64,000 nt of DNA from JANMDU01 sp031375105 (GTDB lineage Bacteria > Pseudomonadota > Gammaproteobacteria > Burkholderiales > Burkholderiaceae_C). The stretch is taken from contig JANMHJ010000045.1 of the NCBI GenBank assembly GCA_031375105.1, forward strand, positions 1 to 64,000, in the 5' to 3' direction. The notes under the pieces are model-generated. The model ran no database searches, was not told where the DNA came from, and worked only from the letters and a program-made list of their open reading frames with translations. Position numbers and translations under genes: made by a program. Shown piece after piece: positions 8,289 through 16,248 of the stretch (position 1 is its first letter; each line of letters begins with the position of its first letter).

Positions 8289-9185
8289 ATGGGAATTTCA
8301 GCCACACATCCGTTCATCGCCGTCGACTGGGGCACCTCCAGTTTCAGGGCGGCATTGATTGCGCCTGATGGCGAAATTTTAGAAGAGCTGGCGCAGCCTC
8401 GCGGCATCTCCAGCTTCAAACAGGGTGAGTTTGCCCCCTATTTGATTGCCACCTGCGCAGGTATGACGAAAGCGGGCGGGCAATCTTTCGTGCTCTCGGG
8501 AATGATCGGCAGCAAAGATGGCATGGCCGAAGTGCCTTACTGCGCTTGCCCAGCCACGCCGATGGATATTGCACGTGGTGTGCGATGGGCAGTGAAGGAT
8601 CGCGTGGCGATTGCGCCAGGTGTGCGCTTTGAAAATGATGATGTGATGCGCGGCGAAGAGATTCAGGTGTTTGGTGCCGCAGCGGTGCTGGGTGTGCGCG
8701 ATGCATTCATGGTGTTGCCCGGCACGCACAGCAAATGGGTGAATTTGGAAAACAGCGCGATCATGGGTTTCAACACCTTCATGACGGGCGAGTTTTATGC
8801 GCTCTTGGCGCAGCATTCCATTTTGACCAAGAGCCTGCCGCAGCAATCCACCTCATTTGAGCCGCAGGCTTTTTTACAAGGCATTGATTTCGCTTGCCAA
8901 GGCGAGAGTTTGCTCAACACGGCTTTCAGCGTGCGCGTGAAATCGCTGTTCAAGCTTCTGCCGCCGGAGCATGCCGCGAGCTATTTGTCTGGCTTGGTGA
9001 TTGGCGAAGAGCTGGTGTCGATGCAGGTGCAGCCGGGCGCAGAGATTGTCTTGGTGGGCTCACAGCAACTGACCGAGCGCTACCAAATCGCACTCGAACA
9101 CCTGGGCGCACAGGTGCGCACGCTGGGCAACCAAGCCGCATGGGCGGGTTTGTATCAGGTGTATCAGGCTCTGACTCGGATTTAA
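8289..9185 (+). CDS. dgoK: 2-keto-3-deoxy-galactonate kinase family protein
   Basis: A 298-residue DgoK-family enzyme. Signature segments are IAVDWGTSSFRAAL at the N-terminus, SGMIGSKDGMAEVPYCACPA, RGEEIQVFGA, VLPGTHSKWVNLE and FMTGEFYALLAQHSIL. It should phosphorylate 2-keto-3-deoxy-galactonate. In other bacteria dgoK is usually followed by the aldolase gene dgoA, which is absent here; the aldolase must be elsewhere. A weak GGA site lies nine bases before ATG 8289. It is the last gene of the rightward sugar-acid operon. Confidence 0.9.
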   Translation: MGISATHPFIAVDWGTSSFRAALIAPDGEILEELAQPRGISSFKQGEFAPYLIATCAGMTKAGGQSFVLSGMIGSKDGMAEVPYCACPATPMDIARGVRWAVKDRVAIAPGVRFENDDVMRGEEIQVFGAAAVLGVRDAFMVLPGTHSKWVNLENSAIMGFNTFMTGEFYALLAQHSILTKSLPQQSTSFEPQAFLQGIDFACQGESLLNTAFSVRVKSLFKLLPPEHAASYLSGLVIGEELVSMQVQPGAEIVLVGSQQLTERYQIALEHLGAQVRTLGNQAAWAGLYQVYQALTRI

Positions 9186-9188
9186 CGA

Positions 9189-9467
9189 TTACTTGCGCCA
9201 ACCGCCTGAGACGATCCACTGCACCGTCGCGCTTGCCAAGACCATGAAGAGATAAGTCAGCATCTTGCCGTCGCGCCCCGTGATGATCAGGCCGATCAGC
9301 AGCACGGCCAAACATACTACAAAATTTATAGCACTGCGCGCAATAAATGTCAGGGCGAGTGGCTTATTTTGCTTAAGAAATCGCCCAGAAGCCGTCACCA
9401 GCAAGGCCACGCTGAGCGCAGGCAGCATGACATTGAAAGCATGCAAAAGAGCTCCCATCACACCCAT
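9189..9467 (-). CDS. Small membrane protein of unknown function
   Basis: A 92-residue protein with about three hydrophobic segments (FNVMLPALSVALLVTAS, INFVVCLAVLLIGLIITG, LTYLFMVLASATVQWIV). I chose ATG 9467 because GGGGGA lies seven bases upstream; a longer reading from 9530 would overlap mpl and has no such site. It is immediately downstream of mpl, whose stop is at 9481, so the two are probably co-transcribed. I do not recognise a family. Confidence 0.7.
   Translation of the reverse strand: MGVMGALLHAFNVMLPALSVALLVTASGRFLKQNKPLALTFIARSAINFVVCLAVLLIGLIITGRDGKMLTYLFMVLASATVQWIVSGGWRK
9315..9346 (+). repeat. Possible degenerate copy of the dispersed palindromic repeat
   Basis: The segment tacaaaatttatagcactgc followed by gcgcaataaatg matches the hairpin and GCG modules weakly. 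In the membrane-protein gene it falls in the same frame as the antisense-type coding copies (ARSAINF). It may be chance. Confidence 0.3.
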
Positions 9468-9480
9468 ATTGAGCTCCCCC

Positions 9481-10872
9481 TCAAACCAGCGCAGCCAGCA
9501 GCTTGGCATGCACGCCGCCAAAGCCGCCATTGCTCATGCAAACGATGTGGTCGCCCGGCTGCGCGGCGGCTTGAAGCTGAGCAACCAACTGCTCCATACT
9601 GCTCGCCGTCATGGCTTGCTTTCCCATGGGTGCGAGGGCCTCAGCCGCATCCCAATCTAGCCCTGCGGTATGGCAAAACGAAAGCGCTGCGCTTTCTAAG
9701 CTCCAAGGCAATTGCGATTTCATCGTGCCCAACTTCATGGTGTTGCTGCGTGGCTCAAATACAGCAAGGATGCGCTGGCCTCGCGTGGCGCTGTATGCAT
9801 CTAAACGATTGCGCAGACCATCAAGCGTGGTGCGAATCGCGGTGGGATGATGCGCAAAATCGTCGTAAATGGTGATGTCACCGCCATCACGTTTTACCGT
9901 GCCGCGCACTTCCATGCGCCGCTTCACATTTTGAAATTCTCCCAGCGCTTTCGCCGCCGCCTGCGAGCCCACGCCCACATGATCTGCTGCGGCAATCGCT
10001 GCTAAGGCATTGAGTTGGTTATGCAAACCGCTCAAAGCCCATTGCACCCGCGCCACTTCTTTGCCGCGCTGGAGTACAGCAAAATCATGCGCCGCACCCT
10101 GCGCCGTCCAGTCCGATACCGTAGCGCCAAAGCTGGCCTGCTCGCTCCAGCAGCCTTGGTGCAACACTCGCGTCAAGCTCTCTTCCAAGCCATTGACCAC
10201 CACGCGACCGCTCGCAGGCACGGTGCGCACGAGATGGTGAAACTGCCGCTCAATCGCGGCGAGATTATCAAAAATATCCGCGTGGTCAAACTCCAAATTA
10301 TTCAGCAGCGCCGTGCGCGGGCGATAGTGAACGAATTTGCTGCGTTTGTCGAAGAAGGCGGTGTCGTATTCGTCGGCCTCGATCACAAAATACTTCTCGC
10401 CCAGCCGCGCAGACACACCGAAGTTCAAGGGCACGCCACCCACGAGAAACCCAGGCTTTAAGCCCGCGTGTTCCAAAATCCAAGCAAGCATCGAAGTCGT
10501 CGTCGTCTTGCCATGCGTGCCCGCCACGGCCATCACATGCCGCCCTTGCAGCACATGTTCGCTCAGCCACTGCGGCCCACTGGTGTAAACAGCGCCCGCA
10601 TCCAAAATCGCTTCCATCAACGGAAATTTGGGCGAGCCATCAGGCAGGCGAGCACGGCTGACCACATTGCCGATCACATACACATCCGGCTGCAGCGCCA
10701 ACTGATCCGCGCCAAAGCCTTCAATCAACTCAATGCCCAGCGCACGCAACTGATCGCTCATCGGCGGATACACCCCCACGTCACAGCCGGTGACCTGGTG
10801 CCCGGCCTCGCGTGCAAGCGCAGCAAGGCCGCCCATGAACGTGCCGCAAATGCCTAAGATATGAATATGCAT
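9481..10872 (-). CDS. mpl: UDP-N-acetylmuramate:tripeptide ligase Mpl (murein recycling)
   Basis: A 463-residue Mur-ligase-family enzyme, the usual Mpl length. It shows the N-terminal MHIHILGICGTFMGGLA, the ATP loop VAGTHGKTTTTSM near residue 115, EADEYDTAFFDKRSKF, NNLEFDHADIFD and YDDFAHHPTAI. Mpl rejoins recovered murein tripeptide to UDP-MurNAc in the cytoplasm. The MHIHILGICGTFMGG start and the FDKRSKF loop favour Mpl over MurC. It is transcribed leftward with the small membrane protein after it. Confidence 0.95.
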   Translation of the reverse strand: MHIHILGICGTFMGGLAALAREAGHQVTGCDVGVYPPMSDQLRALGIELIEGFGADQLALQPDVYVIGNVVSRARLPDGSPKFPLMEAILDAGAVYTSGPQWLSEHVLQGRHVMAVAGTHGKTTTTSMLAWILEHAGLKPGFLVGGVPLNFGVSARLGEKYFVIEADEYDTAFFDKRSKFVHYRPRTALLNNLEFDHADIFDNLAAIERQFHHLVRTVPASGRVVVNGLEESLTRVLHQGCWSEQASFGATVSDWTAQGAAHDFAVLQRGKEVARVQWALSGLHNQLNALAAIAAADHVGVGSQAAAKALGEFQNVKRRMEVRGTVKRDGGDITIYDDFAHHPTAIRTTLDGLRNRLDAYSATRGQRILAVFEPRSNTMKLGTMKSQLPWSLESAALSFCHTAGLDWDAAEALAPMGKQAMTASSMEQLVAQLQAAAQPGDHIVCMSNGGFGGVHAKLLAALV

Positions 10873-10897
10873 GGAGTCGATTCTAAGAGATGGCCAC

Positions 10898-10940
10898 TAT
10901 GGTTTTCATAGCAGGCTACGTATATTTTATGCCGGCTATC
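10898..10940 (+). repeat. Dispersed palindromic repeat, intergenic copy upstream of mpl
   Basis: The copy reads ggttttcatagcaggctacg then tatattttatgccggctatc. It matches the AATAGCA...CTACGC...TTTATAACGGC module order with drift. Confidence 0.55.
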
Positions 10941-11000
10941 TGGTGTTTTTGTTATGTTTTTACTATGCGGAAGATTTAGCTTTGCACTGGACGGCCTCGA

Positions 11001-11096
11001 CTGCGCTTGGGTTATCTCACGTAGCGAAGTCAAGGAGGAGCGCCAGCCGCAGGCCAGCGCGGGGAACATGAGCGCAGTGGGATAGCCCAAGCGCAG
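11001..11096. repeat. Inverted repeat with 16-bp arms between mpl and TM2 gene
   Basis: Arms ctgcgcttgggttatc (11001-11016) and gatagcccaagcgcag (11081-11096) are complementary at 15 of 16 positions, with 64 GC-rich bases between. No T-run follows either arm, so it does not look like a classical terminator. It may be a non-coding structured element or a small mobile remnant. A 78-codon reading frame across it is treated as spurious. Confidence 0.6.
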
Positions 11097-11127
11097 GTGG
11101 CTTGCTCAGGCTAAAGAGCTTCAAGAA

Positions 11128-11583
11128 CTACTGAGAAATCACCCGCGAAGCCTCAATCTGATGCTCAAAGTAGCGCTGAAAACTAAACGCAATGCTAGCC
11201 ATCAACACAGCCGCCCCGATCATCAAAGAAAACACAATCGCACCTACCGTCAGCCAATTCGTCTGCCCCGGCGCAGCTTCTAAATCTAAAGAAGGATTGA
11301 ACTTGGCATTCCACTTCTCTGGTGTCGTCAAAGCATAAATAATCGCCGTCAAGGCACAACCAGCCATCGTGAAGCCCAGCAACGGGATCAAAAGCCAGCT
11401 CAGTTGATCGTCTTGCCCCAATTGCTGAACACGCTGAATGCCATAAAAGCCCAAAGCCGTCGGGATCGGCAGCAGCCAGCCGATCATGTCAAACAAGCCA
11501 TGCAAGTAAAAGCGGTGCAAGCCGAGCGGCCCGCCGAGGAAGGCCAGCCAAGCGGCCAGCGTTTTGTTTTTAGTTTGGAACAT
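11128..11583 (-). CDS. TM2-domain membrane protein
   Basis: A 151-residue protein that begins MFQTKNKTLAAWLAFLGG followed by GLHRFYLHG, the hallmark of the TM2 domain (paired membrane helices with an HRFYL turn). Two more hydrophobic segments follow (LLIPLLGFTMAGCALTAII and AIVFSLMIGAAVLMASIAF). Function is unknown for this family. It starts seven bases after the acetyltransferase gene ends, so the two are likely one transcript. Confidence 0.85.
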   Translation of the reverse strand: MFQTKNKTLAAWLAFLGGPLGLHRFYLHGLFDMIGWLLPIPTALGFYGIQRVQQLGQDDQLSWLLIPLLGFTMAGCALTAIIYALTTPEKWNAKFNPSLDLEAAPGQTNWLTVGAIVFSLMIGAAVLMASIAFSFQRYFEHQIEASRVISQ

Positions 11584-11590
11584 AGGGTGA

Positions 11591-12127
11591 TTATTCAGGA
11601 CTTGTGGTGTCCCCGGCGCCCAAAGTCTTTTCCATCAACACGATGTCGCGCCAAGCGCCAAACTTCCAGCCGCAGCTTTTGAAAACGCCAACATCTACGA
11701 AGCCGCAAGCGCGGTGCACGCCAATCGAGCCTAGGTTCGCAGAATCGCCAATCACCGCCATTGCCTTCCTCACGCCGCCGCGCTCCAGTTGCGCCAGCAA
11801 TTCTGTGAGCAGCTGTTTGCCCAAGCCCTTACCCGCCGCCTCAGGTGCCATGTAAATCGAATCTTCCACGCTGAAGCGATATGCCGCACGCGGTTTGAAC
11901 CAGTTGGCATAGGCATAACCCTGCGCCACGCCGCCCGACTCCATCACCAGCCAAGGCAGTTTTTTGGCCAAAACGTCAGCGCGACGCGTGCCTAAATCGG
12001 CCTCGCTGGGCGGCTCGGTTTCAAAAGTGCCCGTGCCGTGAAGCACGTGATGCGCATAGATCGCCTGCATGGCGGGCAGATCAGTCTCAAGGGAGGGGCG
12101 AATGAGGATTCTAGGGGCGGTTGTCAT
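11591..12127 (-). CDS. GNAT N-acetyltransferase, phosphinothricin-acetyltransferase-like
   Basis: A 178-residue GNAT enzyme. It has IRPSLETDLPAMQAIYAHHV near the N-terminus, GTGTFETEPPS, the acetyl-CoA loop SIYMAPEAAGKGLGKQLL and the C-terminal NLGSIGVHRACGFVDVGVFK. This arrangement is typical of Pat/MnaT-type enzymes that acetylate methionine sulfone or phosphinothricin-like amino acids. I chose ATG 12127 (MTTAPRIL) because upstream residues are not family-like. It is divergent from rpsP. Confidence 0.88.
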   Translation of the reverse strand: MTTAPRILIRPSLETDLPAMQAIYAHHVLHGTGTFETEPPSEADLGTRRADVLAKKLPWLVMESGGVAQGYAYANWFKPRAAYRFSVEDSIYMAPEAAGKGLGKQLLTELLAQLERGGVRKAMAVIGDSANLGSIGVHRACGFVDVGVFKSCGWKFGAWRDIVLMEKTLGAGDTTSPE

Positions 12128-12132
12128 AAGGC

Positions 12133-12138
12133 TATAAT
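12133..12138 (+). promoter_or_regulatory. Candidate -10 box of the rpsP operon
   Basis: A perfect TATAAT lies about 110 bases before rpsP, in the gap after the divergent acetyltransferase start. No good -35 hexamer is seen at 17 bases, so only the -10 is proposed. Confidence 0.45.
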
Positions 12139-12249
12139 GGAAGGCTTTGCAGCGTGTCGCTGGCCGGGTGGCCACAGCGCGTGTCTCAAACGCTGCAAGC
12201 ACGAGCACCCGGCTCAACATCAGTGGATTATCCACACAAGGAACACACC

Positions 12250-12504
12250 ATGGTCGTTATTCGACTCTCTCGCAGCGGCGCTAAAGCCCGTCCGTTTTAC
12301 AACATCGTCGTGGCTGACAAGCGCACCCGCCGTGATGGCAAATTCATCGAGCGCATCGGTTTTTACAACCCGATTGCCTCCTCTGGTGAAGAAGGCCTGC
12401 GCATTGTTACAGACCGCATGACCTACTGGAAAAGCGTTGGCGCACAAGCCTCGCCGACCGTTGAGCGCTTGGTCGCTCAAGCCGCTGCCAAAGCAGCTGC
12501 ATAA
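12250..12504 (+). CDS. rpsP: 30S ribosomal protein S16
   Basis: An 84-residue protein with the S16 core MVVIRLSRSGAKARPFYNIV, ADKRTRRDGKFIERIGFYNP and a C-terminal ERLVAQAAAKAAA tail. The ATG at 12250 follows AAGGA by seven bases. It heads the conserved rpsP-rimM-trmD-rplS operon. Confidence 0.98.
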   Translation: MVVIRLSRSGAKARPFYNIVVADKRTRRDGKFIERIGFYNPIASSGEEGLRIVTDRMTYWKSVGAQASPTVERLVAQAAAKAAA

Positions 12505-12512
12505 AGCTCAAG

Positions 12513-13103
12513 ATGGCAACCACGCTGGCTTTTTTAGAGCCCGCCGAGTTGCCATCGGATGCCATCGAGGTCGGCCGCATTGCGGACGCTTGGGGCATCA
12601 AGGGGTGGTTCAAAATCATCCCCTACAGCGCCTCCCCCGAGGCGCTTTTTTCTTCTAAGCGCTGGTATTTGCTGCCGCCTGAGCCACGTGCGGGCGTGGT
12701 CGCAAAAGAGCCGCTTTTCAAAGCGCCACAGCTCCTGAAAATCCGTATCGCCAAAGAGCATGCAGACACCGTCGTCGTGCAAGCCGATGGCGTGGACGAC
12801 CGTAACACCGCCGAGCTGCTCAAAAGTTGCCGTATTTTCATTGGCCGCTCCTCCTTCCCCACTGCAGCCAAAGACGAGTATTACTGGGTCGATCTGATCG
12901 GCTGCGAAGTGATCAACCGCGAAGGCGTGGCGCTCGGTATCGTGAAAGATTTGATGGCCACCGGCCCGCAAACTGTTGTAGTCGCAGAGCGCGTTGTGGA
13001 AGGCAAGCCTATTGAGACCTTGATCCCTTTTGTAGATGCCTACGTCGATACCGTGAGCCTCGCAGACAAGCGCATCACGGTCGATTGGCAGCTAGACTAC
13101 TGA
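12513..13103 (+). CDS. rimM: 16S rRNA processing protein RimM
   Basis: A 196-residue protein in the expected place between rpsP and trmD. It carries the N-terminal barrel segment VGRIADAWGIKGWFKI and the PRC-barrel region EYYWVDLIGCEVINREG with LGIVKDLMATGPQTVVV. RimM helps S19 and 30S head maturation. The start is eight bases after rpsP, and the stop is four bases before trmD, suggesting coupling. Confidence 0.96.
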   Translation: MATTLAFLEPAELPSDAIEVGRIADAWGIKGWFKIIPYSASPEALFSSKRWYLLPPEPRAGVVAKEPLFKAPQLLKIRIAKEHADTVVVQADGVDDRNTAELLKSCRIFIGRSSFPTAAKDEYYWVDLIGCEVINREGVALGIVKDLMATGPQTVVVAERVVEGKPIETLIPFVDAYVDTVSLADKRITVDWQLDY

Positions 13104-13107
13104 AGCC

Positions 13108-13866
13108 ATGCGCTTCGACATCGTCACCCTCTTCCCCGAGTTGTTCACTCCCTTGATGCAAAGCGGCATCATTCGCCGCGCATTTGAAGCACGCCCCGAT
13201 GGCAGCAAAGCGGTGGATGTGCGTCTCACCCAACTGCGCGATTTCGCCGAAGGCAACTATCGTCGCATCGACGATCGCCCGTTCGGCGGCGGCCCCGGCA
13301 TGTTGATGATGGCCGAACCGCTGGCCCGCTGCGTAGAGAGCATCCAAGCCGAACGCGCGGCTTTGAATTTACCCACTTGCCCTGTGGTTCACTTCTCGCC
13401 CGCCGGCCAACTGCTCAAGCATGCTTTGGTAGAGCGCTTCGCCCATCCAGACAGCGATACGCACATCAACCCCGGCGCGATCCTCATTTGCGGCCGCTAC
13501 GAAGGCATCGATCAACGCTTCATTGACAGCCTCGTCACCGAGCAAATCAGCTTGGGTGATTTCGTCCTCTCAGGCGGCGAAATCCCCGCCATGGCCTTGC
13601 TCGATGCCGTGGCTCGCCTGCAACCGGGCGTGCTGCACGACGAACAAAGCCATATCCAAGACAGCTTCAACCCGAGCATCGGTGGCCTGCTCGACAACCC
13701 CCATTACACCCGCCCCGAAGTCTGGCGCGGCCAATCTGTGCCACCCGTTTTGCTCAGTGGCAACCATGCCGAGATAGACAAATGGCGATTTGCTCAGCGG
13801 CGGGCCATCACCGAAGCACAGCGGCCGAATGTACTGATGCCATCTTCAGGCGGAAAAAAGCTATAA
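13108..13866 (+). CDS. trmD: tRNA (guanine-N1-)-methyltransferase TrmD
   Basis: A 252-residue SPOUT methyltransferase. It shows MRFDIVTLFPELF at the start, DDRPFGGGPGMLMMAEPL, the knot region LICGRYEGIDQRFID, and LGDFVLSGGEIPAMALLDA. It methylates G37 of tRNAs reading CNN codons. It follows rimM closely within the ribosomal operon. Confidence 0.98.
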   Translation: MRFDIVTLFPELFTPLMQSGIIRRAFEARPDGSKAVDVRLTQLRDFAEGNYRRIDDRPFGGGPGMLMMAEPLARCVESIQAERAALNLPTCPVVHFSPAGQLLKHALVERFAHPDSDTHINPGAILICGRYEGIDQRFIDSLVTEQISLGDFVLSGGEIPAMALLDAVARLQPGVLHDEQSHIQDSFNPSIGGLLDNPHYTRPEVWRGQSVPPVLLSGNHAEIDKWRFAQRRAITEAQRPNVLMPSSGGKKL

Positions 13867-13867
13867 T
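13862..13867 (+). promoter_or_regulatory. Candidate -10 box before rplS
   Basis: A TATAAT overlaps the trmD stop codon, and about 115 untranslated bases separate it from rplS. This gap is long for the operon and holds a small ctggc-tt-gccag hairpin at about 13908-13919, so rplS may have its own promoter and leader. The -35 is not clear. Confidence 0.35.
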
Positions 13868-13983
13868 AGGGGGCTTTTCCGATCCTCTGTCCGCCGCGGC
13901 GCATTGAAACTGGCTTGCCAGCAATGAACCTGCCGCCCCTAGCGTAGTGGTTATCGATCTGAAATCCGTATGAAAGACCCATC

Positions 13984-14391
13984 ATGGATCTGATTAAAAT
14001 TCTTGAGAACGAAGAAATTGTTCGCCTCAATAAAACCATTCCTCCTTTCGCTCCCGGCGACACGGTCATTGTGAACGTGAATGTCGTGGAAGGTACGCGC
14101 AAGCGCGTGCAGGCTTACGAAGGCGTGGTGATTGCCAAGCGCAATCGCGGCCTCAATAGCAACTTCATCGTGCGCAAGATCTCTAACGGCGAAGGCGTGG
14201 AGCGTACGTTTCAACTCTATTCCCCGCTGATCGCCGCCATTGAAGTCAAGCGCCGTGGTGATGTGCGTCGCGCCAAGCTGTATTTCCTGCGCGAGCGCAG
14301 CGGCAAGAGCGCCCGTATCAAAGAAAAGCTCACTCGCAATACGCCTGCTGCAAAAGTTGCCCCGGCCGCTGCACCTGCCACCGCTGCTTGA
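13984..14391 (+). CDS. rplS: 50S ribosomal protein L19
   Basis: A 135-residue L19 with MDLIKILENEEIVRLNKTIP, FAPGDTVIVNVNVVEG, RKRVQAYEGVVIAKRN and the C-terminal RRAKLYFLRERSGKSARIKEKL. An extra Ala/Pro-rich tail (TPAAKVAPAAAPATAA) follows the conserved core. L19 sits at the 30S-50S interface. Confidence 0.98.
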   Translation: MDLIKILENEEIVRLNKTIPPFAPGDTVIVNVNVVEGTRKRVQAYEGVVIAKRNRGLNSNFIVRKISNGEGVERTFQLYSPLIAAIEVKRRGDVRRAKLYFLRERSGKSARIKEKLTRNTPAAKVAPAAAPATAA

Positions 14392-14430
14392 GATTGCTAA
14401 CGCAGCGCGCCGAACAGCCCGCTGCTTTGA

Positions 14431-14463
14431 AAAACCGCCAACGCGCAAGCCTGGCGGTTTTTT
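14431..14463 (+). terminator. Rho-independent terminator of the rpsP-rplS operon
   Basis: AAAACCGCCA and TGGCGGTTTT form a 10-bp stem with an 11-base loop, followed by more T residues. It lies 40 bases after rplS. Confidence 0.9.
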
Positions 14464-14504
14464 ATTGCCATTTCATCATGCAAATGTTTATTCGCCGATA
14501 TATT

Positions 14505-14535
14505 TATTGAATAGTTTGCTATGTATTTTATAGTG
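14505..14535 (+). repeat. Degenerate copy of the dispersed palindromic repeat
   Basis: The segment tgaatagtttgctatgtatt then ttatagtgac partly matches the hairpin and TTTATA modules. The match is weak. Confidence 0.3.
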
Positions 14536-14564
14536 ACTCAAATTCAAGTTTTTCTTGTGCAGCC

Positions 14565-15260
14565 ATGAGCACCTTCATTCCTTTCAGCAAAATTCCCAAT
14601 TTCAACCCGCTGGCTGTGCCGATCAAGGCTTGGGATGCGCATTTGCCTGCTGTGCCATTGCAAATGCTCAGCCCTGCCGCCTTGCGCTCTCGCTTCGCTC
14701 AGCCTCCCCTCTGGCAGCCCGAGGTGCGCGAGGAGCCTGCGTTCACCGACCGAGCGCCGCGTGATGCGGCTGTGCTAGTGGCTTTGGTCATGCATGAAGA
14801 ACCCACGCTTTTGCTCACGCTGCGCACCGAGCATTTGTCGACCCACTCTGGCCAAATCGCCTTCCCCGGCGGCAAAGTCGATGCGGGTGAGACCGTAGCG
14901 CAAGCCGCGCTGCGCGAGGCGCAGGAGGAGGTGGGTTTGCACAGCGATTTTGTGCAGGTCATCGGTGAGTTGCCGCGCTACACCACTGGCACAGCTTTTC
15001 ATATCGTCCCCGTGGTGGCTTTGGTGCGCCCGGGCTTTTCGCTGCAAGCCAATCCTGATGAAGTGGCCGATGTGTTTGAAGTGCCACTCGCGTTTTTGAT
15101 GAATCCAGCGCATCACGCACGGCATGAATTCGAGTTTCAAGGCCATCAACGCGAGTGGTTTTCTATGCCCTGGCTGGACACGCAGACAGGGCAAAACCGC
15201 TACATCTGGGGCGCCACGGCAGGCATGCTGCGCAATCTGTATCGCCTTTTAGCGGCTTGA
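14565..15260 (+). CDS. Nudix hydrolase, CoA pyrophosphatase type
   Basis: A 231-residue Nudix protein. The Nudix box reads GGKVDAGETVAQAALREAQE followed by EVGL. It is preceded by TLRTEHLSTHSGQIAFPGG, the NuCoA motif that marks the NudL/CoA-diphosphatase subgroup. It probably cleaves CoA or its derivatives to phosphopantetheine and ADP. No operon partner is evident. Confidence 0.9.
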   Translation: MSTFIPFSKIPNFNPLAVPIKAWDAHLPAVPLQMLSPAALRSRFAQPPLWQPEVREEPAFTDRAPRDAAVLVALVMHEEPTLLLTLRTEHLSTHSGQIAFPGGKVDAGETVAQAALREAQEEVGLHSDFVQVIGELPRYTTGTAFHIVPVVALVRPGFSLQANPDEVADVFEVPLAFLMNPAHHARHEFEFQGHQREWFSMPWLDTQTGQNRYIWGATAGMLRNLYRLLAA

Positions 15261-15285
15261 AATGTGCGCACGGACGGGTTATAAT
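15257..15285 (+). promoter_or_regulatory. Sigma-70 type promoter of rpsU
   Basis: TTGAAA (15257-15262) and TATAAT (15280-15285) are separated by exactly 17 bases, a near-consensus housekeeping promoter. It overlaps the end of the Nudix gene and drives a leader of roughly 90 bases before rpsU. Confidence 0.8.
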
Positions 15286-15304
15286 CTCCGGCTTACCGGT
15301 AACA

Positions 15305-15335
15305 CCCGCCAGCCGAACATTACTCACTTGGCGGG
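15305..15335 (+). promoter_or_regulatory. Hairpin in the rpsU leader
   Basis: CCCGCCAG and TTGGCGGG can pair across a 15-base loop, followed by ATTTTAAG. The weak U-run suggests an attenuator or a 5' stabilising hairpin, not a full terminator. Function is inferred only from position. Confidence 0.45.
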
Positions 15336-15384
15336 ATTTTAAGGGCTGATTGATCTCCAGCCCACATTTTGGAAATTAATTGCA

Positions 15385-15597
15385 ATGACACTCATCCGTG
15401 TTAAAGATACTGAGCCTTATGAAGTGGCTCTGCGCCGTTTCAAGCGCACCATCGAAAAGCTGGGCCTCCTGACTGACTTGCGTGCACGTGAGTTTTATGA
15501 AAAGCCCACCGCAGAGCGCAAGCGCAAAAAATCGGCCGCTGTAAAGCGCCAATACAAGCGTCTGCGCAGTATGCAATTGCCACCGAAGATGTATTGA
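15385..15597 (+). CDS. rpsU: 30S ribosomal protein S21
   Basis: A 70-residue basic protein with MTLIRVKDTEPYEVALRRFK, RTIEKLGLLTDLRAREFYEK and the RKRKKSAAVKR tail of S21. It is a single-gene unit with its own promoter upstream and a terminator downstream. Confidence 0.98.
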   Translation: MTLIRVKDTEPYEVALRRFKRTIEKLGLLTDLRAREFYEKPTAERKRKKSAAVKRQYKRLRSMQLPPKMY

Positions 15598-15632
15598 TTT
15601 TCGGTCGCTGGCTTGGATTTTTCCAAGTTTGC

Positions 15633-15666
15633 AAAAAGCCACGCCGGCCTTGCTTGCGTGGCTTTT
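15633..15666 (+). terminator. Rho-independent terminator of rpsU
   Basis: AAAGCCACGC and GCGTGGCTTTT form a 10-bp stem, followed by a T-rich stretch (tgttttt). It lies about 35 bases after the rpsU stop. Confidence 0.88.
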
Positions 15667-15720
15667 GTTTTTAAAGCAGCCCTCTCGCACATAGCTAGCC
15701 CATATCACAGATCTCCCCTC

Positions 15721-16239
15721 ATGGCATCCTACACTATCAAATCAATAGCATACTATTCAGGCTTTATAACGGCAATTGCCCTATTTGTCTCTCAAGCTCA
15801 GGCTCAAACCGCTGCAGATGTGAAAATCGAAGGCGCTTGGGTACGCGTGGCGGTAGAGGGCCAAAAAGGTACGGGCGGTTTTATGAAGCTCACTGCGCCT
15901 GCCAACATGAAGCTGGTTGCCGTATCGTCTCCGGTCGCCAACATCGGCGAAGTGCATGAAATGAAAATGCAAGGCGACGTGATGCGCATGAATGAGCTCA
16001 AGGGCGGCTTGGAGCTGCCCGCAGGCAAAGCGGTAGAGCTCAAACCCGGCGGATTTCATCTCATGCTGCTCGATTTGAAGCAGCCGCTTAAAGTAGACAG
16101 CCAAGTCCCAGTCACGCTCACGTTCGTGAACGCCAAAGGCGAGCAAAGCAAAGTCGAGATCAAAGCCCCAGTGGCTGTGCGCGCCCCCGGCTCAGCGCCA
16201 GGCAAGGATATGAGTGGGCTCGGCGCACATAAGCATTGA
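15721..16239 (+). CDS. Periplasmic copper chaperone, PCu(A)C family
   Basis: A 172-residue exported protein. After the signal peptide (ending SQAQAQ), it shows the copper site of the PCu(A)C/DUF461 family: HEMKMQGDVMRMNEL then PGGFHLMLLDL, giving H(M)x10M...HxM ligands. Such proteins deliver Cu(I) to cytochrome oxidase. The signal peptide overlaps a copy of the dispersed palindromic repeat (TIKSIAYYSGFITAIA). ATG 15721 has no obvious ribosome site. The C-terminal GKDMSGLGAHKH tail could also bind metal. Confidence 0.9.
   Translation: MASYTIKSIAYYSGFITAIALFVSQAQAQTAADVKIEGAWVRVAVEGQKGTGGFMKLTAPANMKLVAVSSPVANIGEVHEMKMQGDVMRMNELKGGLELPAGKAVELKPGGFHLMLLDLKQPLKVDSQVPVTLTFVNAKGEQSKVEIKAPVAVRAPGSAPGKDMSGLGAHKH
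15732..15781 (+). repeat. Dispersed palindromic repeat encoding a signal peptide
   Basis: The copy contains actatcaaatcaatagcata and ggctttataacggcaattgc. It is read in the same frame as the copies in the second dctP and the gene at 53068. Confidence 0.8.
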
Positions 16240-16248
16240 AGATATTCT

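Noticed and set aside
10854..11090. 78-codon leftward frame across the 11001-11096 inverted repeat
   Set aside because: It overlaps both the dispersed repeat and the inverted repeat, has no ribosome site, and its sequence looks like translated non-coding DNA.
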